The notes beneath the pieces are model-generated. The model ran no database searches, was not told the DNA's origin, and was given only the letters and a program-made list of their open reading frames with translations. From Poriferisodalis sp022821985 (GTDB lineage Bacteria; Actinomycetota; Acidimicrobiia; Acidimicrobiales; Poriferisodalaceae), in the NCBI RefSeq assembly GCF_965219595.1, contig NZ_OZ244781.1, positions 3,596,001 to 3,660,000 of the forward strand: a stretch of DNA of 64,000 bases, read 5' to 3'. Below, piece by piece: positions 25,253-33,266 of this stretch. The position numbers were made by a program, and so were the translations under genes. Position 1 is the first letter of the stretch; the number at the start of each line of letters is the position of its first letter.

Positions 25253-26379
25253 GCGCGCCCTTGGTGTGACGCGCTCGTCGGAAACGCTGGGCTCTTGGGG
25301 AATACCAGGCCGTCGAACAGCTTGCGGGCAGTGCGAACGATGCCGGACCGCCCCACGACCGGGCCTGCAGGGCCATCGGCAAGCTCGACTCGGGCGGCAA
25401 AGGTGCCCGTCGGGTGCTCGATCTGCACTAGGTCGGGGTCGTCGCCGGGTTCGAGCAGATCCGATCCGACGCCTCCCGGGAGCCGCAGCGCGGTGGCCAC
25501 GCTTACCGCACCCAGCACGCCGATGGCGTCATGGCACCGGTGCGGGATGAAGGTGCGGGTGCAGATGCTCCCGCCGGCGCGGGGCGCGGACACCAGCGTC
25601 ATCTTCGGCACGGTCATGGTGCTGACGTCGCCCAGGTTCATCAGCTCGCCGGCCCGCAGGCGGATGTTCTCCAAGCGTCGCCGGAACAGCTCGTTGGCCT
25701 CAAGCGCGGCTGGCGATTCGTCGCCGGCGATGCCCAGAGCAGCCGCCCGGAGCACAACCGTGGGCATGCCGTTGTCGATGCAGGTTGCTTCGATGCCGTC
25801 GATCACATCGGCGATGGCACCGGTTGGCAGCAGCGCCCCACATGTCGAACCCGCCGTGGCCTCGAAGTCGAGCTGGACCTCGGCCGCCGTTCCGGGAACC
25901 CCCGAGATCGCCGTGTCGCCGTCATAGGCGGGGAGGCCGGCGTCCAGCGGGAACGTGGCTGTCGCCACCGAGTCGCTGTTCACCATGCGTATCCGCACAT
26001 GCGCCTCGTCGCCAGCGATTTCAATGAGCCTGCGCTCCATCGCGAACTGCCCGACTCCGGCCAGCAGGTTGCCGCAGTTCTGCTGATCACCCACCGAGCC
26101 GTCGTCGACACCGACCTGCAGGAACAGGTAGTCCACATCGATCTCGGGCTCTGCCGACCGTGACACCACAGCAACCTTGGAGGTCAGCGGGTGCGCGCCG
26201 CCGATACCGTCGATCTGGCGCGGATCGGGCGAGCCCATCACTCGCGCCAGCAGCGAATCACGCTCGTCGGGGTCGTCGGGCAGCTCGCCGGCGACGAAGT
26301 AAGCGCCCTTGGAGGTGCCGCCCCGCATGACCATGCAGCGAACGCCCGAGGCTGCCAGATCATGAGGGCCTGCGCTCAC
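25249..26379 (-). CDS. ligU: 4-oxalomesaconate tautomerase (GalD/LigU, PrpF fold)
   Basis: This is a PrpF-like isomerase of 376 residues. It interconverts 4-oxalomesaconate tautomers or double-bond isomers before hydration by LigJ. MVMRGGTSKGAYF, VMGSPDPRQIDGIGGAHPLTSK, QQNCGNLLAGVG, EATCIDNGMP, MNLGDVSTMTVPKM and FIPHRCHDAIGVLGAVSVAT match GalD/LigU. The start is placed at GTG 26379, which overlaps the ligK stop by 4 nt. The frame is open further upstream, but that extension lies inside ligK and looks non-coding. In-operon position supports the specific assignment over generic PrpF. Confidence 0.88.
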   Translation of the reverse strand: MSAGPHDLAASGVRCMVMRGGTSKGAYFVAGELPDDPDERDSLLARVMGSPDPRQIDGIGGAHPLTSKVAVVSRSAEPEIDVDYLFLQVGVDDGSVGDQQNCGNLLAGVGQFAMERRLIEIAGDEAHVRIRMVNSDSVATATFPLDAGLPAYDGDTAISGVPGTAAEVQLDFEATAGSTCGALLPTGAIADVIDGIEATCIDNGMPTVVLRAAALGIAGDESPAALEANELFRRRLENIRLRAGELMNLGDVSTMTVPKMTLVSAPRAGGSICTRTFIPHRCHDAIGVLGAVSVATALRLPGGVGSDLLEPGDDPDLVQIEHPTGTFAARVELADGPAGPVVGRSGIVRTARKLFDGLVFPKSPAFPTSASHQGRA

Positions 26380-27062
26380 TCGATCCACTCCACGCCGAGG
26401 TCGATCAGCTTCTGGCGCAGCCCGTACATCTCGAGTCCCAGCTCGCCGGCTTGCAGGCGTGCCCGAGTACCGGCCTCGCTGTCGAGCCGGGCGTTGGACT
26501 GCTCCAATGCCCACGCTGCCTCGGCGCGGGGCACAGTCACCACGCCGTCGTCGTCACCGCAGATCACGTCGCCCGGCTCGATGATGACGCCGTTGATGCT
26601 GATCGGCACGTTCACCGAACCTGGCGTGTTCTTGACCGTGCCCTCGCACGAGATGTGCCGGGTCCACACCGCGAAGCCCATGGCCCGCAGATCCAGGGTG
26701 TCTCGGACGCCAGCGTCCATTACCAAGCCCACGACGCCGTGAGCCATGAGCGACGACGCCAGCAGATCACCGAACATGCCGTGTGTGGACGGCGCCGTGT
26801 TGGTGACCACGAGCAGGTCGCCCGGCTCGCATACCTCCACGGCGGCGTGAATCATGATGTTGTCGCCGGGATGCGACAGCACCGTCACTGCCGAGCCGGC
26901 AACCCGTGTGCCCTGCTGGATAGGCCGCAGATCGGGACCGAGATAGCCGCGGCGGCCGATTGCCTCGTGCACGGTGGCGGTGCCGGCCTTGCCGAGCCCC
27001 GCGATGACGTCGGGGTCGGCCCGCTCGATGGTGCGCTTCACGATGTGTTGGGCTGCCATCAT
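26376..27062 (-). CDS. ligK: 4-carboxy-4-hydroxy-2-oxoadipate aldolase
   Basis: This is a class II pyruvate aldolase of the RraA-like fold (228 residues). It cleaves 4-carboxy-4-hydroxy-2-oxoadipate to pyruvate and oxaloacetate, the last pathway step. Features are GRRGYLGPDLRPIQQGTRVA, DNIMIHAAVEVCEPGDLLVV, the active-site segment GVVGLVMDAGVRDTLDL (Arg and Asp of the RraA/aldolase signature) and EPGDVICGDDDGVVTVP. The start ATG 27062 overlaps the ligJ stop (ATGA), and the stop overlaps the ligU start. Confidence 0.92.
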   Translation of the reverse strand: MMAAQHIVKRTIERADPDVIAGLGKAGTATVHEAIGRRGYLGPDLRPIQQGTRVAGSAVTVLSHPGDNIMIHAAVEVCEPGDLLVVTNTAPSTHGMFGDLLASSLMAHGVVGLVMDAGVRDTLDLRAMGFAVWTRHISCEGTVKNTPGSVNVPISINGVIIEPGDVICGDDDGVVTVPRAEAAWALEQSNARLDSEAGTRARLQAGELGLEMYGLRQKLIDLGVEWIE

Positions 27063-28126
27063 CCCTCCCGGTCTGCCGCCCCAGCGGTGCTGCGCTGCGC
27101 GTCCAAGGCGCCAGCCAGCCGCGGGTACACCCGCAGGGCATTCTCGCTGAAGATCATGCGGCGGGCCTCGTCGCTGAGGTCTGCCGCGTCGATGTAGCGC
27201 TTGGTGTCGTCGTAGTTGAAGCCCGTGGTGGGGTCGATGCCGCGCACCGCGCCGACCATTTCCGACGCGAACAAGATGTTCTTGGCGGGTATCACCTTGA
27301 CCAACACGTCGATGCCCGGTTGGTGGTACACGCAGGTGTCGAAGCACACGTTGTCCAGCAGCAGCTCGTCGAGCGGCCGCAGGCCCATGTCCTGGGCCAT
27401 GCCCCGGAACCGGCCCCAGTGGTACGGCACTGCTCCCCCGCCGTGGGGAATGACGAAACGCAGCCCGGGATGGTCGGCGAACAGGTCGCTCATCATCATC
27501 TGGACGAATGCCGCGGTATCGGCGCCCAGGTAATGCGAGCTCGTCGCATGGAAGTTCGGGTTGCAGGTGCCGCTGACGTGGATCATCCCTGGCACGTCCA
27601 GCTCGGCCATGGCCTCCCACAGCGGCCACCAGTAGCGGTCGTTCAGCGGCGGGCCGGTCCAGAACCCGCCGGAAGGGTCGGGGCTCACGTTGCAGCCGAT
27701 GAAGCCCATCTCTTCCACGCAACGGCGCAGCTCGCGCACCGAGCTGTCAATGGCCACGCCGGGCGACTGCGGAAGCTGGCAGACCGCCACGAAGTTCTCC
27801 GGGAAGAGATCGCACACACGTCGGATGAGGTCGTTGCAGTGCTCTGACCAGAAGCGCGACGTGTGCTCGTTGCCTTCGTGGTGGCCCATCCACGACGCCC
27901 GCGGCGAAAAGATGGTCAGGTCCGAGCCCCGCTCACGCTGCAGTCGCAGCTGGTTGTGCTCGATGCTGTGGCGGATCTCGTCGTCGCTGATGTCAAGCAC
28001 ACCCTTGGCGCCGACGTAATCCGGATCGGCCTCAAGCGCCGACCGCTGCGCGTCGCGGTACTCGCCGAGCTGGGGCGGTGCCGTCGTGTAGTGGCCGTGG
28101 CAGTCGATGATCACGTCGGCCTCCAA
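27059..28126 (-). CDS. ligJ: 4-oxalomesaconate hydratase
   Basis: This amidohydrolase-fold hydratase (355 residues) adds water to 4-oxalomesaconate to give 4-carboxy-4-hydroxy-2-oxoadipate. The metal-binding IIDCHGHY at the N-terminus, LTIFSPRASWM, NVSPDPSGG, LNDRYWWPLWEAM, MIHVSGTCN, VIPHGGGAVPYHWGRF and LFASEMVGAVRGIDPTTG match LigJ as recalled. The start appears to be TTG 28126, with GTG 28114 an alternative. It is the first gene of a unit in which ligJ, ligK, ligU and ligI overlap by 4 nt, with pobA following. Confidence 0.9.
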   Translation of the reverse strand: MEADVIIDCHGHYTTAPPQLGEYRDAQRSALEADPDYVGAKGVLDISDDEIRHSIEHNQLRLQRERGSDLTIFSPRASWMGHHEGNEHTSRFWSEHCNDLIRRVCDLFPENFVAVCQLPQSPGVAIDSSVRELRRCVEEMGFIGCNVSPDPSGGFWTGPPLNDRYWWPLWEAMAELDVPGMIHVSGTCNPNFHATSSHYLGADTAAFVQMMMSDLFADHPGLRFVIPHGGGAVPYHWGRFRGMAQDMGLRPLDELLLDNVCFDTCVYHQPGIDVLVKVIPAKNILFASEMVGAVRGIDPTTGFNYDDTKRYIDAADLSDEARRMIFSENALRVYPRLAGALDAQRSTAGAADREG

Positions 28127-28189
28127 GCGGCGACCGTAGCCTCCGGGTGCTAGCTGTGTGCCCTTCGGCGGCAGGACTGGAACGACACC

Positions 28190-29110
28190 ATGGCGAGGTC
28201 AACAACGGCTGACACCATCACGATCGAAGCGAATGGGCTTCGCTTCACTGCCGACGTGGCGGGGCCGGCTGACGGCGAGCTGGTGCTGCTGTTGCATGGG
28301 TTCCCGCAGACCCGGCACACCTGGCGTGTCGAGTTGCCGGCACTGGCGGCGGCCGGGTTCCGGGCGTGTGCTCCAGACCAGCGCGGCTACTCGACGGGCG
28401 CACGGCCAGAGGGCGTCGACAGCTACCGCAGCGAGCTGCTGGTGGCCGATGCGCTCGCGATTGCCGACAGCTTCGGCGCGGAGCGATTCCACATCGTCGG
28501 GCATGACTGGGGCGGCGCACTGGCGTGGTTCATCGCCGCGCACCACGCCGAGCGGGTCCACTCGCTGAGCGTCATCTCACGGCCGCACGCTGCGGCCTTC
28601 GTTGCGGCGATGCGCGACGACCCCGATCAGCCGCACCGCTCGCGGCACCATCCCGCCTTCCAGAAGCCCGAGGCAACCGACAACCTGCTCGCCGACAATG
28701 CAGCGCCCTTGCGACGGGCCATGGCTCACGGCAGGGTGCCTGACGCCGACATCGACGCCTACTTGGCCACGCTGGGCGAACGCGACGCCCTCGACGCAGC
28801 CGTGAACTGGTACCGAGCCATCGGGAGCTCGCAGTATCAGCCGGCCGAGACGCCCCCGGTGAGCGTGCCGACGATGTACGTGTGGGGGAATCAGGACGCC
28901 ACGGTGGGCCGCATGGCAGCCGAGAACACTGCTGATTTCGTGACCGGCCCGTACCGCTTCGCCGAGCTGGGGGGCATCAATCACTTCGTCACCGACGAGG
29001 TGCCTGGGGCGTTCACCGGGTTGCTGCTGGCCCACCTCGCCGAGCACGGCGGCACCACGGCACGGCATCCTGCGTCGAAGGGGTGGGCGATACTGGACTC
29101 GAACCAGTGA
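28190..29110 (+). CDS. Alpha/beta hydrolase, epoxide-hydrolase-like
   Basis: This 306-residue alpha/beta-fold hydrolase has an Asp nucleophile rather than Ser: Asp106 in GHDWGGALAW. The oxyanion motif is LLHGFPQTRHTW, the acid is in YVWGNQDATVG and the catalytic His in GGINHFVTDE. The Asp nucleophile places it with epoxide hydrolases and haloalkane dehalogenases. The start is ATG 28190. The reading frame runs into the tRNA-Val gene on the opposite strand and stops inside it at 29108-29110, so its last nine codons are antisense to tRNA. It is divergent from ligJ and might act on aromatic epoxides, but this is speculation. Confidence 0.82.
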   Translation: MARSTTADTITIEANGLRFTADVAGPADGELVLLLHGFPQTRHTWRVELPALAAAGFRACAPDQRGYSTGARPEGVDSYRSELLVADALAIADSFGAERFHIVGHDWGGALAWFIAAHHAERVHSLSVISRPHAAAFVAAMRDDPDQPHRSRHHPAFQKPEATDNLLADNAAPLRRAMAHGRVPDADIDAYLATLGERDALDAAVNWYRAIGSSQYQPAETPPVSVPTMYVWGNQDATVGRMAAENTADFVTGPYRFAELGGINHFVTDEVPGAFTGLLLAHLAEHGGTTARHPASKGWAILDSNQ

Positions 29111-29157
29111 CCTCTGCCGTGTGAAGGCAGCGCTCTAACCATCTGAGCCAATCGCCC
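29084..29157 (-). tRNA. tRNA-Val (CAC)
   Basis: A full cloverleaf can be folded on the minus strand: acceptor GGGCGAT/ATCGCCC, D-arm GCTC/GAGC, anticodon stem CTGCC/GGCAG with loop TTCACAC (anticodon CAC, codon GUG), and T-arm ACTGG-TTCGAGT-CCAGT. The discriminator is A. The genomic bases following are CCC, so the CCA end is not encoded exactly. Confidence 0.95.
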
Positions 29158-29237
29158 GCGGGGCGACGATGATAGGGCCTGCCGGCGCCGCCGAGCGCAC
29201 GCCGGTTGCTGCGGCAGGGCCGAGACTGGGAGGTCCA

Positions 29238-30548
29238 GTGAGCGCCGACGACTACCACACCGCACCGGATCAGCTCTCGCCCCCGCCGCCGGGCTGCCCG
29301 GTGCACGACAGCTGGTCGCCGCTCAACGAGGAATACCTGGCCGATCCCTACCCGATCGCCGCCCAGCTGCGCGAAGACCACCCGGTCTTCTACGCCGCCG
29401 AGATGGGCCACGTCGTGGTGACCCGCATGGACGACATCGAGCGAGTCTTTATGGACCCGGATACATATGCCTCATCCAACGTGCAGGACCCCATCTTCCC
29501 CCTCGCGCCCGAGGCGGCTGAGGTGCTCTCCGCGTCCGACTACGACCCCCAGGCAGTCATGTCGAACCGGGCCGAGCCCGACCACGGTCGCATCCGCGTG
29601 CACACACGCGGCGGGTTCTCGGTGCGGCGGCTGCGGACGCTCGAGGACTACATGCGCTCACGGGCCACCGAGCTGATCGAAGAGATGCTCGCCGGCCCCA
29701 AGCCCGCCGACTATGTCAAGGCGGTCGCGTTCCCGCTGCCAGCAGAGATCGTGTTCCGCTTCATCGGCTTCCCGCCCGAAGACGACCTCATGCTGAAGTC
29801 GTGGTGCGTGAACCGCAAGGCGTTCGCCTGGGGCAAGCCGACGGCAGCCGAACAGGCACACATGGCCGAGGGAATGCTGGCTTACTGGCGCTACTGCCGT
29901 GAGTTCGTGGCCGAGCGCCATCGAAATCGCACCGACGACTTCTGCTCCGAGTTGCTCGACGCACACGATGCCGACCCCGACCCCGAGGGCGGCACCGGGC
30001 TCAGCTACCGGGAGGTCGAGTCGGTCATCTACGGGATCTCCTTCGCCGGGCACGATCCGGTCACGAACCTGCTGTGCAACACGCTGCGCTGCCTGCTGCC
30101 GCGCCGGGACCAGTGGGAGGCCCTGGCTGCTGACCCGTCGCTGATCCCCACGGCGGTCGAGGAGACGCTGCGGTTCGACTCCAGCCAGGTGGCCTGGCGC
30201 CGGGTGACCACCCGCGACACCGAGCTCGGCGGGGTGCAGCTGCCGGAAGGAACACGGGTATTCCTGAACTTCGCCGCAGCGAACCGCGAACCGTGCGCGT
30301 TCGCCGAGACCGACCGGTTCGACGTCGACTCCTACGACATCGCCCGGCCCGATCCCCACGGCCACATCAGCTTCGGCAAGGGCATTCACTTCTGCCTCGG
30401 AGCGAATCTCGCCCGCATGGAGGCCCGCATTGCGCTGGAGATCCTGACCCAACGGGTGCCGTCGCTGCGGCTGCCGCCGCAGGATTACCGGACCTTCCCG
30501 AACATCACCTTCCGAGGCCCCGAGGAACTCTGGCTCGACTGGGACTGA
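29238..30548 (+). CDS. Cytochrome P450
   Basis: This soluble bacterial P450 has 436 residues from GTG 29238, preceded by GGGAGG; the frame is open upstream to 29169. The heme-binding loop FGKGIHFCLG has the ligand Cys386. The ExxR motif is EETLRF and the K-helix/meander regions are present. In the I helix the usual A/G-G-x-D/E-T-T/S reads AGHDPV (residues 270-275), so the conserved proton-relay Thr is replaced by Pro. No ferredoxin or reductase gene is adjacent. It probably oxidises a small hydrophobic or aromatic molecule. Confidence 0.9.
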   Translation: MSADDYHTAPDQLSPPPPGCPVHDSWSPLNEEYLADPYPIAAQLREDHPVFYAAEMGHVVVTRMDDIERVFMDPDTYASSNVQDPIFPLAPEAAEVLSASDYDPQAVMSNRAEPDHGRIRVHTRGGFSVRRLRTLEDYMRSRATELIEEMLAGPKPADYVKAVAFPLPAEIVFRFIGFPPEDDLMLKSWCVNRKAFAWGKPTAAEQAHMAEGMLAYWRYCREFVAERHRNRTDDFCSELLDAHDADPDPEGGTGLSYREVESVIYGISFAGHDPVTNLLCNTLRCLLPRRDQWEALAADPSLIPTAVEETLRFDSSQVAWRRVTTRDTELGGVQLPEGTRVFLNFAAANREPCAFAETDRFDVDSYDIARPDPHGHISFGKGIHFCLGANLARMEARIALEILTQRVPSLRLPPQDYRTFPNITFRGPEELWLDWD

Positions 30549-30549
30549 A

Positions 30550-30569
30550 TCTGGCCGGCAGCGGCCAGA
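30550..30569. terminator. Perfect hairpin between convergent genes
   Basis: An 8-bp stem TCTGGCCG/CGGCCAGA with a GCAG tetraloop occupies the short gap between the convergent P450 and PrpF-family genes. There is no U-tract. It may act as a bidirectional transcription stop. Confidence 0.5.
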
Positions 30570-30582
30570 GCGCAGAATCAGC

Positions 30583-31683
30583 TCAGCCCGACCACACCTC
30601 GGCAGGCACGTAGACAGTGCCGGACATGATCTTGCGGGCAGTGCGTGTGACGCCGCCGGAGACGACCCGCACGTGACCGTCACGCCGATCTGTGCGAAGC
30701 GCGACCTCCAGCGAACCACTCGGATGCTCGATCTGGATGCCGATCAGCTCGGCGCCGTCCACCAGCGATGCGGCCACCGTGCCCGGCAACGCGATGGCCG
30801 CCGCTACGCAGATGCCGCCTGAGACTGCGTGAGCCGGGTGGCACTGGGTGGGCGTGAAGTAACGCGACGTGATCGTGCCGCCCTCGCGAGCGGCCGACAG
30901 CAGACCGAACTTGGGCACGACGCTGCGGGACACATCGCCGAGGCCCATGCGCGCGCCAGCCTCCCGGCGTATGGCCTCCATCGTCGCCATGAACTCGGCG
31001 TCGCCGTCCAGCTCAGGCGGCGACTCGTGGCCGGTCCGGTCCAAGTCGGCGGCACGCACCATCACCATGGGCATGGCCACGTCGATCAGCGTGGCCTCGA
31101 CCGCCACGCCGCCGGCCGTGATCGTCTCGATGGCGCAGCCGGTGGGCAGCATCGAGCCGGTCACTGATCCCTCGATGCCCCGGAACCGCAAGTCAACGGG
31201 TGCGGCCGTGCCGTCTACCCCGTCGATGGCGCAGTCGCCGTCATGGGTCAGCTCGCCGCCGGGCGTGCAGCAGACGACATCGATGAAGCTGCCGGTATTG
31301 ACGTTGCGCACGATCAGCGATGTCGTCGGATCGACAGCCTGCACTAGCCCCGTCTCGATCGCGAACGGGCCGACGCCGACCAGCATGTTCCCGCAGGTGG
31401 GTTTGGTGTCCACCGTGCCCCAGACCGGGTCGACCTGCGCGAACAGGTAGTCCACGTCGGCGTCTGGATGTGCCGACCGGCCGACCACCGCCACCTTGCT
31501 GGTGACCGTCGTGCCGCCGCCCAACCCGTCGATCTGGCGACCGGTCGGGCTGCCCATGACGGCAGCCAGCACCGCGTCACGCATCACCGGATCGTCGGGC
31601 AGATCCTCGGCTGCAAAGAACGGCCCCCGAGACGTGCCGCCACGCATCAGCACGCACGGGATCGAACGCTGCCCGGCAGTCAC
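30583..31683 (-). CDS. PrpF/GalD-family isomerase, second copy
   Basis: This 366-residue PrpF-fold protein is related to LigU at 25.2-26.4 kb. Shared blocks are VLMRGGTSRGPFF, VMGSPTGRQIDGLGGGTTVTSK, TCGNMLVGVGPFAIE, MLPTGCAIE and VTRTARKIMSG. It differs where LigU/GalD are strictly conserved: AMPMVMVRA replaces CIDNGMP-type residues and FTPTQCHPAHAVSGG replaces FIPHRCHDAIGV. It is therefore probably an isomerase for a different unsaturated di- or tricarboxylate (aconitate- or itaconate-like). It is followed on the plus strand by the convergent P450 and preceded by trpB2 in the same direction. Confidence 0.82.
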   Translation of the reverse strand: MTAGQRSIPCVLMRGGTSRGPFFAAEDLPDDPVMRDAVLAAVMGSPTGRQIDGLGGGTTVTSKVAVVGRSAHPDADVDYLFAQVDPVWGTVDTKPTCGNMLVGVGPFAIETGLVQAVDPTTSLIVRNVNTGSFIDVVCCTPGGELTHDGDCAIDGVDGTAAPVDLRFRGIEGSVTGSMLPTGCAIETITAGGVAVEATLIDVAMPMVMVRAADLDRTGHESPPELDGDAEFMATMEAIRREAGARMGLGDVSRSVVPKFGLLSAAREGGTITSRYFTPTQCHPAHAVSGGICVAAAIALPGTVAASLVDGAELIGIQIEHPSGSLEVALRTDRRDGHVRVVSGGVTRTARKIMSGTVYVPAEVWSG

Positions 31684-31758
31684 GGCTTCAGCCTGCCACC
31701 CGCAGCCGTGCGGCAGGCCGGACGCCGTGCGCCGTCGTTGGTGGTCGAAGCCTTCGGA

Positions 31759-33135
31759 TCAGCCGACTGCGGGGACGCCGGCCATGGCGTCGGCGATGGC
31801 GTCGTCGCTCAGGTCGACATCGACCAGCGCGCCCGACAGGTACGCCTCGTAGGCCGGGAGGTCGAGGTGGCCGTGGCCGCACATGGCGGTCAGGATGGTG
31901 CGCTCCTCCCCCGCCTGCTTCGCCGCCTCGGCCTCGCGCAGGGCAGCGGCCAGCGCATGAGTCGGCTCGGGCGCAGGCACGATGCCCTCGCTGCGGGCGA
32001 ACTGGATCGCCGCTGCGAAGCACTCCTCCTGCGGTATCGCCAGTGCCTCGACCAGGCCGAGCTCGTAGATGTGCGACAGCAGCGGCGACATGCCGTGGTA
32101 GCGCAGCCCGCCAGCGTGGATCGGCTGCGGGATGAAGTCGTGGCCGAGCGTGTGCATCTTCAGCAGCGGCGTCATCATGCCGTGGTCGCCGAAGTCGTAG
32201 CGGTACTCGCCCCGAGTGAACGTGGGGCATGCCGCCGGCTCGATGCAACGGATCGTGGGATCCATCCGGCCCGCCAGCTTCTCGCGCAGGAACGGGAACG
32301 ACAGCCCGGCGAAGTTCGATCCGCCGCCGGTGCAGCCCACGATCACATCCGGCGTCTCGCCGATCTTCGCAAGCTGCAACAGCGCTTCCTCGCCGATGAT
32401 CGTCTGGTGCATGAGCACGTGGGTCAGCACACTGCCCAGCGAGTAGCGGGCGTTGGGATCGCCAGCGGCGGTCGCCACCGCCTCGGAGATGGCAACGCCG
32501 AGTGAGCCGGGATGGTCGGGATCGGCGGCCAGCAGCGACCGGCCGTACTCGGTCGCCTCCGACGGGCTCGAATGCACCCGGGCACCCCAGATCTCCATCA
32601 TCGTCTTGCGGTACGGCTTCTGGCGGTACGACGCCGCCACCTGCCACACCTCGCACTCGATGCCGTACTGAGCCGTGGCGAATGCCAGCGCGGAACCCCA
32701 CTGCCCCGCCCCCGTCTCGGTGGTCAGCTTGGTGACACCCTCAGCGTGGTTGTAGAAGGCCTGCGGCACGGCGGTGTTGGGCTTGTGCGAACCTGCCGGG
32801 CTGACGCCCTCGTACTTGAAGAAGATCTTGGCGGGCGTGTCGAGCGCAGCTTCGAGCCGGCGTGCCCGGTACAGCGGGCTCGGCCTCCACAGCCGGTACA
32901 CGTCGAGGACGCCGCCGGGGATGTCCACGTGGGACTCGCCGGTGACCTCCTGCATGATCAGTCCCATCGGAAACAGCGGCGCGAGGTCGTCGGGGCCGAT
33001 CGGCTCGTGCGTGCCCGGGTGCAGCGGCGGCGGGGGCGGCGCCGGCAGGTCAGGGATCACGTTGTACCACTGGGTCGGCATCTCGGATTCGTCGAGATTC
33101 ACCTTGGTCGGGCCGTCATCGCGTTCGGTGCTCAT
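31759..33135 (-). CDS. trpB2: Tryptophan synthase beta chain-like protein, TrpB2 type
   Basis: This PLP-dependent enzyme (458 residues from ATG 33135, with AAGGAG upstream) belongs to the TrpB2 group that functions apart from TrpA. It has the TrpB2-type extended N-terminus (TQWYNVIPDLPAPPPPPLHPG), the PLP lysine in GSHKPNTA, TETGAGQWGSALAFA, the phosphate-binding loop CTGGGSNFAGLSFPF and LLKMHTLGHDF. The open frame extends 92 codons further upstream but that part looks non-coding. No other trp gene is nearby. It may make tryptophan from free indole or catalyse another beta-replacement. Confidence 0.88.
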   Translation of the reverse strand: MSTERDDGPTKVNLDESEMPTQWYNVIPDLPAPPPPPLHPGTHEPIGPDDLAPLFPMGLIMQEVTGESHVDIPGGVLDVYRLWRPSPLYRARRLEAALDTPAKIFFKYEGVSPAGSHKPNTAVPQAFYNHAEGVTKLTTETGAGQWGSALAFATAQYGIECEVWQVAASYRQKPYRKTMMEIWGARVHSSPSEATEYGRSLLAADPDHPGSLGVAISEAVATAAGDPNARYSLGSVLTHVLMHQTIIGEEALLQLAKIGETPDVIVGCTGGGSNFAGLSFPFLREKLAGRMDPTIRCIEPAACPTFTRGEYRYDFGDHGMMTPLLKMHTLGHDFIPQPIHAGGLRYHGMSPLLSHIYELGLVEALAIPQEECFAAAIQFARSEGIVPAPEPTHALAAALREAEAAKQAGEERTILTAMCGHGHLDLPAYEAYLSGALVDVDLSDDAIADAMAGVPAVG

Positions 33136-33204
33136 TGCGTGCTCCTTCCTGCAAGCTGCCGCGTGGCTGGGTGCGCGCGGACTGTACCCGCCCACTTCTG
33201 TGCC

Positions 33205-33230
33205 GCTGGCCGCCAGCGCCCATACTGGGC
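33205..33230. promoter_or_regulatory. Two adjacent palindromes in the trpB2/LLM divergent promoter
   Basis: GCTGGC-C-GCCAGC (33205-33217) is immediately followed by GCCCA-TAC-TGGGC (33218-33230). A possible -10 box CATACT (33221-33226, plus strand) lies within the second. A possible minus-strand -10 TACAGT is at 33181-33186. These could be operators for both genes. No -35 box is convincing. Confidence 0.35.
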
Positions 33231-33266
33231 ACTCTTGGATTCCCCGCAACGACAAGGCGATGTGAC

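Noticed and set aside
26380..26514. N-terminal extension of ligU
   Set aside because: The frame is open but lies within ligK coding sequence and its translation (Arg-rich) does not resemble PrpF proteins; GTG 26379 with a 4-nt overlap is preferred.
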